A stretch of DNA of 64,000 nt from Eucalyptus grandis (lineage: Eukaryota; Streptophyta; Magnoliopsida; Myrtales; Myrtaceae), in the NCBI RefSeq assembly GCF_016545825.1, contig NC_052618.1, positions 58,210,561 to 58,274,560 on the forward strand, given 5' to 3'. The translations under genes and the position numbers were made by a program. The number at the start of each line of letters is the position of its first letter. Position 1 is the stretch's first letter. The notes below the pieces were generated by a model that was not told the origin of the DNA, made no database searches, and saw only the letters and a list, made by a program, of their open reading frames with translations. This document shows positions 24,121 through 36,018 of this stretch, in pieces.

Positions 24121-25146
24121 AGACTTGTGCGTGAAAAGAGAAAAAGAACGAACCATTCTCCTTAGAAATAATATATTGTGGTTGGTTATAAATCTCTAAC
24201 AACTCTTTCTTTTTTTCCTTTTTATCCAATATGATTCTTTAAAACTTGGGATGTTCTGGTCAATCTTAATGGCATGCTTTACAATTGCTATAATGTGGAA
24301 CACGTGCATCGGAATTCTGCCACCCTATAATACGAATTAAAAAATAAAAAGAAATTTGATGGTTAACTAGTAGTCCTTATATTGAGGCCGAGAAAGGGCC
24401 ATACATGTGGGATAGCATTACTTATCACAAATTCTATTCGTTTTTCCTAAATCGTATCATAGGTCAATTTTCTAGTTAAAAAGGAAAAAGAAAAAAGAAA
24501 GTAAAAATATAAAAATTCAAAAAAATCAAAATATTATTAAAAATTATAAATGTCAACACCGATAATGCTACGTGAAACGATTAATATTCATATCAATGGT
24601 TTCTAGTCAAAATTTATTAGATAACCTCAATTGACAAAACGTGAATTAAAATTAAACCGGTACAATTAAAAGTTTTAGAATTAAATTGATAAAATTGTAA
24701 TAAGTTTAGAAATTAGTTTCATAATTTTCGTGATTGTTACGTGAATGACTTATCAATTTTTTCCCAATTAAATCACCCATTGATTTTGGATCACCACCTT
24801 CCATTTAAATTATTTATCAACATTTATTATGGTTTAATCTAATTTCTCGATTTTTTTTTTATCATTTCCTATTTTATTTACTACCAAAAGAATAAAAATC
24901 TGTGGATTCCGGCAACGCAGATATCGACACGTAACCCGCGCAATATCCACTCGAACGTCGAGCGAACCGCAGACCACAGCAAATGCTGCTACGCCTCTGG
25001 CGAAAAATCATCAGTCGAGCTTCAAGAAAACGAAGAAACAACAACCGAAAAAATCGAATCTTGCGACTCTCGAACCGAGCACAGCCCCCACAGGAAATCC
25101 TACGAGCGGTTCCGTGCGGGATTCGTGGGTGGGGAACCGCGAAGTC

Positions 25147-27431
25147 ATGGCGTGCGCATCGCAGGCTCTGATGAACACGCTGATATCCGCGAACGGCTGC
25201 ACGTTCAACCCGTCGCCGAGGTTCTTCTCCGGGAGGTACCGACCCATGAAGAGGCAGGAGCCCAAGCCCTTCGCCGTCCGGGCCTCCGCCGATGATGCCG
25301 ACTGCAATGTGGAAGAGTGTGCTCCCGACAAGGAGGCAAGTGTCCCCTTGGTTTCTCTGGCTCTCTGTTATTCTTGTGCTTGATTTGGAGGGAGCGAAAG
25401 GAAAAAGGAACGGCTTTTGGTGTTTTACGGCATGGGTTTTGGGTGTTTATGCTCGTGTATATTTGTGTACGCGATGATTTCGTGTCTGAACGTGAAATTT
25501 CTTTGTTTATGCCACACGGGTCTTGCATTTGGGCTTGAATTGGTTACATTGTATGCTAGTATTGGTCGGTGTTCTGGGTTTGATGTAGCTGAAGAACTAT
25601 TTCTCAACTTTGAGTATGTGAATTTCGATGAAGATGGGGAGTGGACTTCTTGGTGTAGTCCAGTTCCTTTTGAGATGGGGCACCTCCTGTGGACATTTCA
25701 TGCTCAGAAAACACAGCTTTCTTTGGTATTAGTTCCATAGCTTGATTTGTGGACATGAGAAGCTTGTTTGTTTATGGTTATTAAAGCTGAACTGCCTAAT
25801 TTTAAGCCAAAGAGATGAGCTTTGATGTTCATGGCATGGTTTCTTTTCTTTTATACTTGATTCTTTTGGATATAAGGTGCTTTTTTTGCTTTTCATGGTC
25901 ATGTAAAGCTGAATAAGGAAATTTCTTGTTAATGAAATGATTATCGATGTACATAAATGCTTTTGGCTTTTTATGATTGTGTCAAGCTGAAGAATATGAG
26001 TTCGCTTTAAGATACTTTGATGTCTGCGGCATATGGGTCTCGCTGTAATTCATATAAGAGGAAGTTTCGACTGTTTATGGTTTTATATAGATGGAGAATG
26101 GGAATAAGTCTACTGGTTGGAAATGAACAGGTAGGAAAAGTGAGCATGGAATGGTTAGCAGGAGAGAAGACCAAAGTGGTGGGCACTTTTCCCCCAAAGA
26201 CAAAAGATTGGAGTGGATATGTTGAGAAGGACACTGCTGGTCAAACCAACATATACTCTGTTGAGGTTTGTGAATGATCTATTGGTTTACTAATTCTGCA
26301 CTTTGTCTCTCCTCTTTCAGCAGTTATGTTCCTCTGGCATGATGCAGGAATTAGATTATGCTAAGCCCAAAACCTAGTTAAATCGGTCAATGGGATTTCA
26401 ATCTATGATCTGTTCCATGCTTCTCATTTTTTCTTGATTGTATCAGTTCTTAATTTCTGATGGGGCATTACCATTTTAGAATTTAAAGTGATAGCATTAG
26501 AATTCTTGAAAGGAGTCCGAATTCACAAATTCAGCTTTCTCTCTCTTACCAACTTCCTGCCATGTAAGTGCCATGAATAGTAAGAATTCAAGAGGCTTTT
26601 CCAGAGGCTCTTTTCCTTTGGGGTACTCCCACAACACTATGAAGCTAAGTCGGAAGTCTCTGAAACATGATACTTTGGGTAACATCCATCAGGTCACTGA
26701 TACTCTACTTCTCCTGTTTCAACCGGTTTTAAAATTAAACCTTACGAAGAAAAAGCTTGTTCCATTTCTTTTGCAGAGCAAATTTAAAGTGATGAGAACC
26801 AGATGGACACAACCAGCAGTGTTTCCTTGGGATTATTCTTTATGTCTAGTTTCTTGGACCATTAGTGTAGATGTAGGTTATTCTCCAAGTTTTGAATTAT
26901 GCAAAAGGATTATTAGCATCATAAGCTAGAGCCCCGTCTATTCTCTTATTGGCACCTTCTTCAACTTCGATTCATAGTGCCTATTCTTTCTGTTTCTTTG
27001 TTTCTTACCTTCTTCTCCATTTTACATGGCCTGTTTAGGTGAATAATTAACTTTTCTCAATGCGTGTCTTCATAATGCATTAGCCTACAATTTACATAGC
27101 GGAAAGTGCTATAAGCTCGGGAACTGCGGGTTCATCTGCTGATGGAGCTGAAAACACGGCAGCGATTGCTGCCGGTCTCGCTCTTATTTCCATTGCCGCT
27201 GCTTCATCAGTACTCCTCCAGGTCAACAAGAACGAACCCCAGGTGCAGAGGGCCGCATACTCCGGGCCATCTCTGAGTTACTACATCGACAAATTCAGAC
27301 CGCCAGAAATTATCCAGGCGTCGGTGCCGAGCCAAATTGAATCTGCAGTGGTGGCACAGCCAGAAGTGTCTGCCCCAGAAGTTTCACAGATTCAAGCTGC
27401 TTCTAGTGATCAGCCCGAGGCATCGTCGTGA
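25147..27431 (+). CDS. MPH1: Protein MAINTENANCE OF PSII UNDER HIGH LIGHT 1 (MPH1), chloroplast
   Basis: Three exons (25147-25335, 26131-26265, 27084-27431) encode 223 residues. Residues 1 to about 50 look like a chloroplast transit peptide (Ser/Arg/Pro-rich, few acids). Then come the conserved 'GKVSMEWLAGEKTKVVGTFPP' region and 'GYVEKDTAGQTN'. One membrane helix spans about residues 133-155, preceded by 'SSGTAGSSADGAEN', and a Pro/Ala/Ser/Glu-rich tail follows with 'SGPSLSYYI'. In Arabidopsis, MPH1 is a thylakoid membrane protein that protects photosystem II in strong light. The first intron begins GCAAGT rather than GT: exon 1 ends '...AAGGAG' and the reading continues in phase 0 with 'VGKVSMEW'. 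Assignment is from memory of the family. Confidence 0.85.
25336..26130 (+). other. GC-AG intron of MPH1
   Basis: The donor context AG|GCAAGT is the consensus for GC-AG introns, and the acceptor ends 'aacag'. No GT donor nearby gives both a consensus match and the right phase. A GT eight bases into the intron ('agt|gtcccc') has no donor context. Confidence 0.75.
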
Positions 27432-28507
27432 ATATGAAAATTGGAGTTTCTTGTGGGGAATTCAAGCTCTGTTTTGTTGAGGGCTCTTCTTCTGTACTGT
27501 AAATTTAGAATATAGTCTCTGTGATATGGTTTGTGATGTTCGGTTTAGTCTAAAAGGAAAGAGCAAGGAATGTTTTGTTACTGCAAATATTCTACTCATT
27601 TGATGCATAGTGGAAACCAATCCGCCCTGTTCTTACATTCACCTGGTGCATGTAAGTACTGTCGATCTTCATTCTCAAACCATGTCGGCTCAGGTGAGAT
27701 CAATGTGATATTATAGATGTATCGGATGCTCTCAAACATTTAGGATAGAAATGAATAATTGAAAGTAGAAAATTTGTTTCTTAACGGTAGGATACATTTC
27801 CCTTTTGCATTTTTCACATTTTATGACCAGACATTTTGAACTTTTTTTTTTTAAATTTCAAATACCTGAAATTTCCAGGACATATAAATACTACCACGTG
27901 AATTCACATATAAATTTATTATTTTAAAAAAATTATATAGTATTCTAAATTTTGATGGACAGGTGAAAAAAATGAAAAAGGTATTTTTACTTTTAATTAA
28001 GCCTGTTTGTTTGGCATTAAACAATAGTAAGAAGTACTCTTTCACGTCGTCGTGCTTTCCCTATCAATATTTTATAAGTTCAATTTGAATTTCCAAAATA
28101 TATATATATATGATTTCAAACGTCAGTATTATATACTGTAAACGTTTTGGATTATCCGTCTTAAAATAAAATTAAAGTGCGTGCCTGGCAATTATTTTGA
28201 TCATATAGAAATTAAAATATAAAACTCACAACAAAAGTCCAAACAGATAGAAAATCATTCCATATAGGCCTTATTAAAAGATCGGTTACAAAGTTATATA
28301 ATTTTTTAATTACCTTGTTAACTCGTCACTGCGAAATCAAATGTTGTATTTGTCCATACCAAATCCAAACATTTGATCCCGTCCGTACTACGCTGGATCA
28401 AATGTTTTGGAGGTCGAATTGAAACAGCACGTTAATCTTCGCTTATCATAATCAAGCCGTAAATTTTTTTAAAATTAGACCCAGGGAAAATTAATAAGAA
28501 AAAAGGG
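27432..28507. other. Intergenic, MPH1 to BRCT gene
   Basis: The first about 200 bases are 3' UTR of MPH1. The rest is AT-rich with no credible frame and no structured element apart from short AT repeats near 28098. Confidence 0.5.
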
Positions 28508-28524
28508 AAAATAAATACTTTTTA

Positions 28525-28736
28525 CCCACCCTGACCCTTGAGCCTGAGTGGACGAGTTGGTTCACATCTTAATTCCTTAACCGGAAGGGTAGTGATTTGA
28601 AACTTGTCACCCCCATTGCGCGTCTTATTTGCGATGCCGTGGGAGGTGGGTCCATGAGGCGCCGCCGGGTTTACATCGCCGGCTGCCGGTTGTTGTACGG
28701 GATTTTAGGTCACCAAAAAAAAAAAAAAATGAAAAT
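28525..28736 (+). mobile_element. tRNA-derived SINE with target-site duplication
   Basis: The insert starts with a tRNA-like head: an A-box-like 'tgagtggacgagttgg' near 28544, and a degenerate B-box-like 'gtgatttgaaac' near 28592. It continues with a GC-rich body and ends in 'ggtcacc' plus a 15-base A run (28715-28729). Identical 17-base sequences, AAAATAAATACTTTTTA, flank it at 28508-28524 and 28737-28753, which is a textbook target-site duplication from reverse-transcribed insertion. The perfect duplication suggests a fairly young insertion. It sits 150-360 bases before the start codon of the BRCT gene. Confidence 0.83.
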
Positions 28737-28883
28737 AAAATAAATACTTTTTATCATGTGCAAAACGGTGGAGGAACAAGCCTGTTTGGCGCCAAATCTC
28801 TCTCGTTCTCTCTCGTTCTCTTCACTGCTTCTGCTTCTGCTTCTGCTTCGGCTCGTCGCTGCAGAGCAGCTTGCCGAAGCTCG

Positions 28884-31800
28884 ATGGCGAGTCTAGGGTT
28901 TCGCCATCCTCAGTTCTCCGAGGTAGCTTTTCTCTCCTCTGAATCCGTCTTTTCTTCGTGCTGATTCCTTGATTTGATTGGATTGGATCGGTGGGATCGT
29001 TCGTTTGATTCCGATTCGCAGGATCTTGCTTGGTTGCCGGATTGGCTGCAGCAAAATCAATCGGAATTTCCTGCGGAGCAGCCGTTCGAGGTCTGTTTGA
29101 TGATTAGAGCGCCCCCTAGTTTTTTTCCGTTTCCGCTAATTCCCTGGATCGATCGCTCAGAATATAAGTCGAATCGCTCTTTTTGAAACAGAACGCGGCG
29201 CTCTTTCGAGAGAATGTCGGTGAAGAGAGGTGGTCGGGATTATCGTCAGAGGATGAAGGTGGATACGCCGGTTGCCGTTTGTTCTTGTCCGGGGAAGATG
29301 GTTCGCCGTTCTTGTCGGGGGGAAAAGATGGTTCACCGGGGAGTCATGCTCAGTCTCCTGGAAAAGTAAGTTCGCTCGTTCTTTAACTATTTAAAAGTAG
29401 AGCTTTGTCTACGAAGAAGCCTCCGAACTTTTTTTTTTTCCTTTCTAATCGGTAGTCTGACCTAGCTATCTGTGTCTACGCACGAGAGGGAAGAATTTCG
29501 CTGTGTCATCGACCGATTATGTTGCTCAGGCATGGAATTTCACTGAGTTTGTGTGCAAGTCTGTAATCATGCCACACCGCGGCACTTGTTGTCCATGAGT
29601 TTCTGGTTCACAGATTGTTCGGGCTTACAAACAAGAACTTATTCTGTATACGATTAGTCTACTTTTCAGTTTAAGAGGAGTATGGGTTTAGACAGTCACA
29701 CAGATGGAGGGTTCTTGATTGTATGTACGGGTTGTTGACAGATAGACATAGAGAGCAAAGGTTTCTGCTGCGCTACTCATGCAGAGGTCTCCAATTTGCA
29801 TTAATCAATTTCGCCAATTATGCTGGTTTCTAAAAGAACTTCCCATTCTAAGAAAGTTTGGTTCCTGTTGGATCAAATGCTTGATCTCATGGTTTTTGGA
29901 GCTACCAAATTATCTAATTTTCTAATAATCGCAATCATTTTGATTCCATTAGTAATTCAGAAAGTTTAGAGCACAAATTGGGGGCATAGTTCATTCTAAA
30001 GGATAAAGAATGTTCTTTACCTTGCAGGTTCTTCATTTTCACCTACGATTCTCGTACAACAGCGGCTCACAGTCACAGTGTACGAAAAGCCAAGAATCTA
30101 ATGCATCTCTGGCAGGGATTCAGTCTTCAAAAAGTACCCAGATTCAACGAGTTGAAAATGCATCTCAACCTGTTGAGAAGGTTAGAGGAAGTGTGCATGG
30201 AGAGAACTTGAGAAGACATCTCAAGGATGCAGATCTAGATGCGGCAGTTGAACTCTCGATTGCTGCATCTGAAGCTATGGCTATACATGAATTGGTAGAG
30301 AATGATTCAGCTTTAAAATCTCTACCTGCAGCAGCTGTTGTGGAGGTTGCACTTCGGGTGAAGGAAGCACGCTTAAAGGGATCGGAAGAGGTGTCCAATT
30401 CTGTGATCAAGAGGACTGAAGAGGATATAGACTTGGATGATATTGCTATGTTAGATGCTTTTAAAGATGTAGGGCTGTCTTTCATTGACTATAATGAGCG
30501 AGGCATGAGTGATTTTGACATTTCTCAAGTCAAAGAAACTCCGTCATCTCAAATTCACTGTGAGAATGGTTCCCAAAGAGAGGAGACAAGAATTGATTTT
30601 AATAAGATGAATGCGCAGGAGGTTTCGGTTCTTGATAAACAACCAGAAAGTGACTCTTTATTAGAGTACTCCCAATATGAGTGCAGAAAAAGCACTTTTG
30701 GTGATAAAGATCAGGGTTCACCCACCTTCAATGTGGCAAGTCATGTTGACACTATGCTGCATCAGTCAGCTCTGAAAGAATCATTTGTTTTAACTGTGGA
30801 AAAGGTAAGGGTGTCGTTTTTCTCCCTCTGTTTTATTCATGAAAGCTTCTGAAACCTTCAATTATCTCCTTTAAAAAAAATAAAGAGATGGTTCAACCTT
30901 CTAATTGGCGTCGCTTGATGAACAAAATGCTATGCTATGTGGAAGGTTGGTTCTGGCATGGTAGAGAATGCCTTATGTGAACGACAAGAGGAATCATTTG
31001 TTAACAACATCTCTCAATGTACTGGTAATACTAGTGAGCTTGTATCTTCTCTTTCCATGACCCTCTAGCCTCATCTCAAATTAACTCACTTATGTTGCTG
31101 TACTGTACCTGCAGGAGAATATAGACAAGTATATCTAACTGAAGAAAGATTCCAGAGCCGTTGGTTAGGTGGTTGGTCCGCAAGGTAGTATAAATCTTTC
31201 CTGTTCACTGAGCTTTCAATAGGAGATCCATGCAGTCTGTACTTTGTCACTGCTTCATCACCTCCAAAATGACCGATGGTTGTGTCAATTTTCATTGCCA
31301 TGACAGGAATTGTGGTGTTTGCGCTCCTTTGTAACCTTACTGATTTGAAGAAACATATTTTGCCTTTCTCACCAGTGCTTCATAAGCCTTTCATTCACTC
31401 TTAGCTTCCAGTTCTTCTTTAACTCTCTATTGATGATGTCCATATTCACTCGTCTACTTTGGAAGTTTTCAACAGATATTAACCTTTGTTTCCTTCCCCA
31501 TGTGATATTATTTTTTTCTTTGTTGTTCTTATCATACTAGTTCTTGGTTCTGTAAAATTTTCCAGTCTGTTTACTGACGTGGTGCCTTTTCTTCTTTTTT
31601 TGTTGTCTCGTCCAAAAAAACTTTATAAGGACTTAGAACCTCCTGTGGAGTTGAAAGAAAAAAGCATGAGAACTAGAAGCATTGCAAAATTTTTTGTTCA
31701 TGAGTCAAGCTTTCTCTCAGAATCGGCAGATATTGCGCCCGATGAAAATTCCGTTGTGCAGATTGGAATCAGTACCCAGGAAGCTTCACAGTTAAAGATG

Positions 31801-34800
31801 GCTTGTGAAGGTTCATGTGACAAAGATAATGAGGGCATATCTTTCTCTCAAGAAATTGTGAAGTCTTCAAGTTTATCTTCAGCAGATCCTCTTTGTTCTT
31901 TTGTTCCTTGCAGTATTTCCGCAGAAAACGATGGATTACATCATGAACATAGTCAGAATTGCATTGATATTGATGGTGAGAAATTCAATGACCCGGATTC
32001 AGAACTTGGGTTGGCAAGCCCTAATAAAACCTCCAACCCAAAATATAAGGCTGAAAATCATAATGCAGTTGTCAGCTCTGAACCTAACGAAGGTTTTCAG
32101 AAGTCAGCAAGAAGACAGCTGTCCTCTTTAAAGACTTACAGTGTAATCTTTTCAAGCAATGACAGCAAGTTGCAGAATGGACATGGACGCTCTAATTTAT
32201 TGTTGTTCTCGAAATGCAACAGGTAAATCAAATTCTCATATCCTGATACTAATTTCACTCAAAAATATGGCTGGCGAAATTCTGTAAGACTGAAATCACC
32301 AAAATTCAGGCATGATACCCCTGCTGTGGGTTGTGGTGAGGAACAGGATCCAGTCACTAAACATCCAGCTGAAAAAGTGGAAATCCATAGGAGTATTTCT
32401 GCTCAACCAGCAAAGGATGCAGCAGCATTGCAGGTTCATTTGCCAGGGAAAAGGAAGTTGCCTTTGATATCAGATGATAGAAATTGGCGACATAATATGG
32501 ATTCCCAGCAACTTGCAGGGGATTGTTTTCGAAAAAGCAATGTCAAATGGGTCACATTACCACTAAATGCAGCTAACATTCGCCAGTGTAAAAAAACTCG
32601 CATACCTGGCAGAAAACGTGTAAGTTTCTCATCAGAAATTGATTTCCAGCTTGAGGTGGATAAGATTACATACAGATCCTTGCACCAAAATTGTAAGACC
32701 TTCTTTGATCAGCATTTTAAGTTCTTTTTATCCACCGCTTTAATTAATCTTTGGGCCATCTAATGAGTATATGTTCGTTGGCACCAACAGGCTCAACCAC
32801 AGGATCGTGGAAAAGATTGAGATACTGCAACAGTCAGTTAGAATGTCAAAGTCAAGGCGCAAAACATCGCACTAGTTTCATGGCTCAGCAGCCACTAATT
32901 TTTCACAATATGGGATTCTTGCTCACTGGGTTTTCAACCAGCAAAGAAAAGGAAATTGAAAAGTTGATTCAGAAACATGGAGGCGAGGTTCTGCTGGATA
33001 TTCCACCTGTGAATTTAAGGCGGAAGGGAAGTTCAAAAGTTCTTTCCAAGCAGCGAACTTTTGTCATATCTCCGAGAAAGGTCTTTTCTCTAAGAATTAA
33101 CGTGGCTAAATCTAATTCTTTATATATTAGATGGGTAATCACGTTGCAATTGTCTGAACTTTTGCTCATTTTTTGATCAAGTACAAAATATAACTCTTCA
33201 AATTTGATGAGGGAAATTGCTGATGTGGCACAAAGGCTGTTAATTAGCCATTTAATATGATTATTTGGGTGCTTACATGGAAAAATTATTTCTAAGTTTG
33301 CAAAAAAATTTCTTGCCAAGTGTCATTTGTGTGTGTATTTTGCATTTTGTTGGTTAATTTGATTTGAGGTGTTGATTTTGAATCTATGTCGATGTTGCTC
33401 TTAAAATGCAAAGCTACATCTCACTTAAAGATAAGCTGAAGCACACAGGAAGCATACATTCTCATTATTTTCTTGAAGAGCGCTTAATTTACAAGACCAG
33501 GATCTTGATTCATTGTTGCGAATTATTTTGTGACAAATTATATTTCTGTCTGCAATTTTGTTGATATAAGTTTAACACGCACTAATTTTAGATCAAGTAC
33601 CTTCCCTAGCCCAATTCTCTATTCAATTCATCCCTATCCCTATACAAGTTGATGTGCTTGCTATACAGTCTGAAACTAGATGATGCCTTTTGATGCTGAG
33701 AATTTAAGCAGAGCTCTGGTTTGGTGAAAGTACATCTGACATGGCATTTTAACACTTCAACAAATTCTTGTTTTTCTCAGTTGAAGACCGCCAAGTTCTT
33801 ATATGGATGCGCAATCCGTGCCTTTGTTCTTAAAGTTACTTGGATTACGGAATCAATCAGTGCGGGTTCTCTCATGTTACCTGATAAGTAAGTTGCTCAT
33901 TTAGCACAGTAAATGGGACTAATTCACCTTTCTTTCTCTATTCTCTGTGTTTGTGTGAGAATTAGAGTAACGGTACACATTTTTATGTGCTTGCTAGCAC
34001 AACAGCAATGACCAAGCATTTTCCCACCGAACCTAGTTGGCTGCGTGGATCTTTTGAGTCATTACCCTTTGTCCTGAAGGAGATCTTCAGAATATTTAAG
34101 TGCTCAATCTTTCTTAAAACAAGTGCCGTTTCTTATTAGGCCCTGTCTACTGTAGATGAGGAAACTGTAATGCTTTATCTAAATCTCTCTCGTTCGTTAT
34201 AAATGATTAAGATCAGCTGCTCCTTTCAGTTTTGGAGATTACATCAACGTTTGTCTGTCTTTGTAGATCATCATCTTTGACTGAAAATTTTAAGTCTTAT
34301 ACGTTGCCAAATCTGCTCGATTCTTGTCCATGAAAAATTCTGAAAACTTTGTTCATCTATGTTATGACTTGCATGAGTGACAACCTTTTTGTATTTCTTC
34401 AACCCCTAAACTAATATACAGAATGTCTTGTGTCCATTACTAAATAGAATTAATCTGGATTAAGAGAGCCGCAGGATAGTTTGACCAAAAAGAATTCCTT
34501 GTCCACGGTTGCCTTCTCCCTACCTTCTTTAGTGTGGCTTTTTTTTTTTCCAATTAGCTCATTAATTATCTTAGTCTGACTGATTGAATTGGAGACATCT
34601 CCTCAACTTTTTTTCTACAGATATATGATCATCTCAAATCAAGCTGATGCGATGTTTATCCACATTGGAAAGTCATTGCCACCCTCTAACAGCAGATCTA
34701 TCTTTGGGCAAGTAGGGATAATGTTACACGGAAAGAAAAGTTTCTGTAACAAGTTTTCTGAAGTAATCAAGGTAATGTGCTCCTCTGGGTTGCAAGTAAT

Positions 34801-36018
34801 GTTAAAAGCTCAGATATTATGGGTTGATATATAACAACATTTTATATCCCTCTCTTTAAATAAGAGACGAGAAAAGACATGTATTTTGGCTTGTTCCTAG
34901 CTTTAAAGTGGCAAAGAAACTCACTAAGAGAGATGGAATTTTCTGGGGTTGGACAGGTCACCAGCCTCTGGGTACTCACGTGCCGAAGTGTCCTTAGCTT
35001 CTGAAGATAGACTGATAAAATATCTTTCACACCATGAGTGGTCCTGTCATGTATCCTGTCACTTTACTGGTACTGTTAGTCAAGATGCATTAGATACTAT
35101 GTGAGACTACAATTCTAAAGTATCATAAAATTTCAGCCAGCCTGTTATATATGAATTCGAACCTACTTTACCAAGTCCCGTAGAGTTAAGATGCTGCATC
35201 CCTTTAGCCTTCCCGAGGGTAACTTATGTATTTATAACTGGGAAGCTAACAAGGGCTTTCGAAGCGTACTCATATAAAGATGGCACCTTCCTTCTAAGAG
35301 GTTTCCTCCTTCTCTCTTTTTGTGGTATGAGATAATTAGGATGCCAGCAATGGCACATTTGCAAGTGATAGGTGCGCTTTTCCTAAATAGCAACTGACTT
35401 TGTGTAGTGTTGCTGCATGGTCTTCCTCAATGCTTGGTCAAATACTCTGATTCCTTGTCTTTTGAATGATGAATTGTGAGTTTGACTGTGCCCTTTCGTG
35501 TTGCACAGCACGGAGGTGGGGCGGCATACAGGACCCTTCAACGGTTGGTCCATAGTCTTCATAATGGGAAGGTATCCATGGGAAGTATCGTGACAGAATA
35601 CGAGAGTAGGCCATCTCGTCACTTGAGGCAGTGCGCTTTGGAGAGAAAGATACCAATAATGGTTAGCATTCTCTTTGCAATCAGTTATTTGATTCTGATT
35701 TCTTGTGCATATCCTTAGGGTGCTTAGAGGTGAATCATTCTCGCTTCCCGTATCTAAAAGTAAAGATAGCCTCCTCATACGGGTGTATGGCTGCATACTA
35801 CAATGCTGAGTTCTTATTTGAAACAATACTTTATACTGGACATCCAGTAATTACACTATGGCAAGACTTGTGTACTGGATATTTTCATTTATTTTTTAAT
35901 TTTTTCCCATTTCGGGTTCTCACATTGACACCTGCTCTTAATGCAGACCATGAGCTGGATAATAGAGAGTTTATATGCAGGGAAGCTGCTTTCTGTCTTA
36001 GAACAAAACCAAACCTAG
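28884..36018 (+). CDS. BRCT-domain DNA damage response protein (53BP1-like tandem BRCT)
   Basis: Thirteen exons give about 1006 residues: 28884-28922, 29022-29090, 29192-29365, 30028-30804, 30946-31024, 31115-31184, 31566-32222, 32310-32692, 32791-33080, 33781-33887, 34621-34771, 35509-35661, 35947-36018. All phases agree. The long N-terminal part is acidic and low-complexity, with a conserved-looking 'QSRWLGGW' about residue 395. The end holds two BRCT repeats: the first starts at 'GFLLTGFS' (about residue 793), with 'VTWITESI' carrying its conserved Trp. The second ends with 'MSWIIESLYAGKLL'. Tandem BRCTs bind phosphorylated partners in DNA damage signalling, so a nuclear role in repair is expected. 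The 5' border of exon 7 is the least sure: it makes a hydrophobic stretch, and an upstream boundary error is possible. The acceptor of exon 5 is weak. A SINE lies just upstream. Confidence 0.82.

Larger units (their letters stand above)
23008..24463 (+). repeat. Degenerate virus-/LTR-like unit, copy C (direct)
   Basis: This is the most complete copy. It begins TGTTGGAGTATCC, has an open frame at about 23073-23369 ending in a Ser/Gln/Asp-rich tail, a broken second frame (about 23480-23860), and 'ctgtagc' words. The hairpin is at 24059-24084 and a good TATA box (CTATATAAAA, 24111-24120) lies about 30 bases after it. The unit ends near 'cgtatcatagg', as in copies A and B. It then joins the right half of a long-TIR element (about 24463-24760). 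Confidence 0.6.

Noticed and set aside
28544..28610. tRNA gene
   Set aside because: A- and B-box-like sequences are degenerate, no cloverleaf can be formed, and the sequence is the head of a SINE with poly(A) tail and target duplication.
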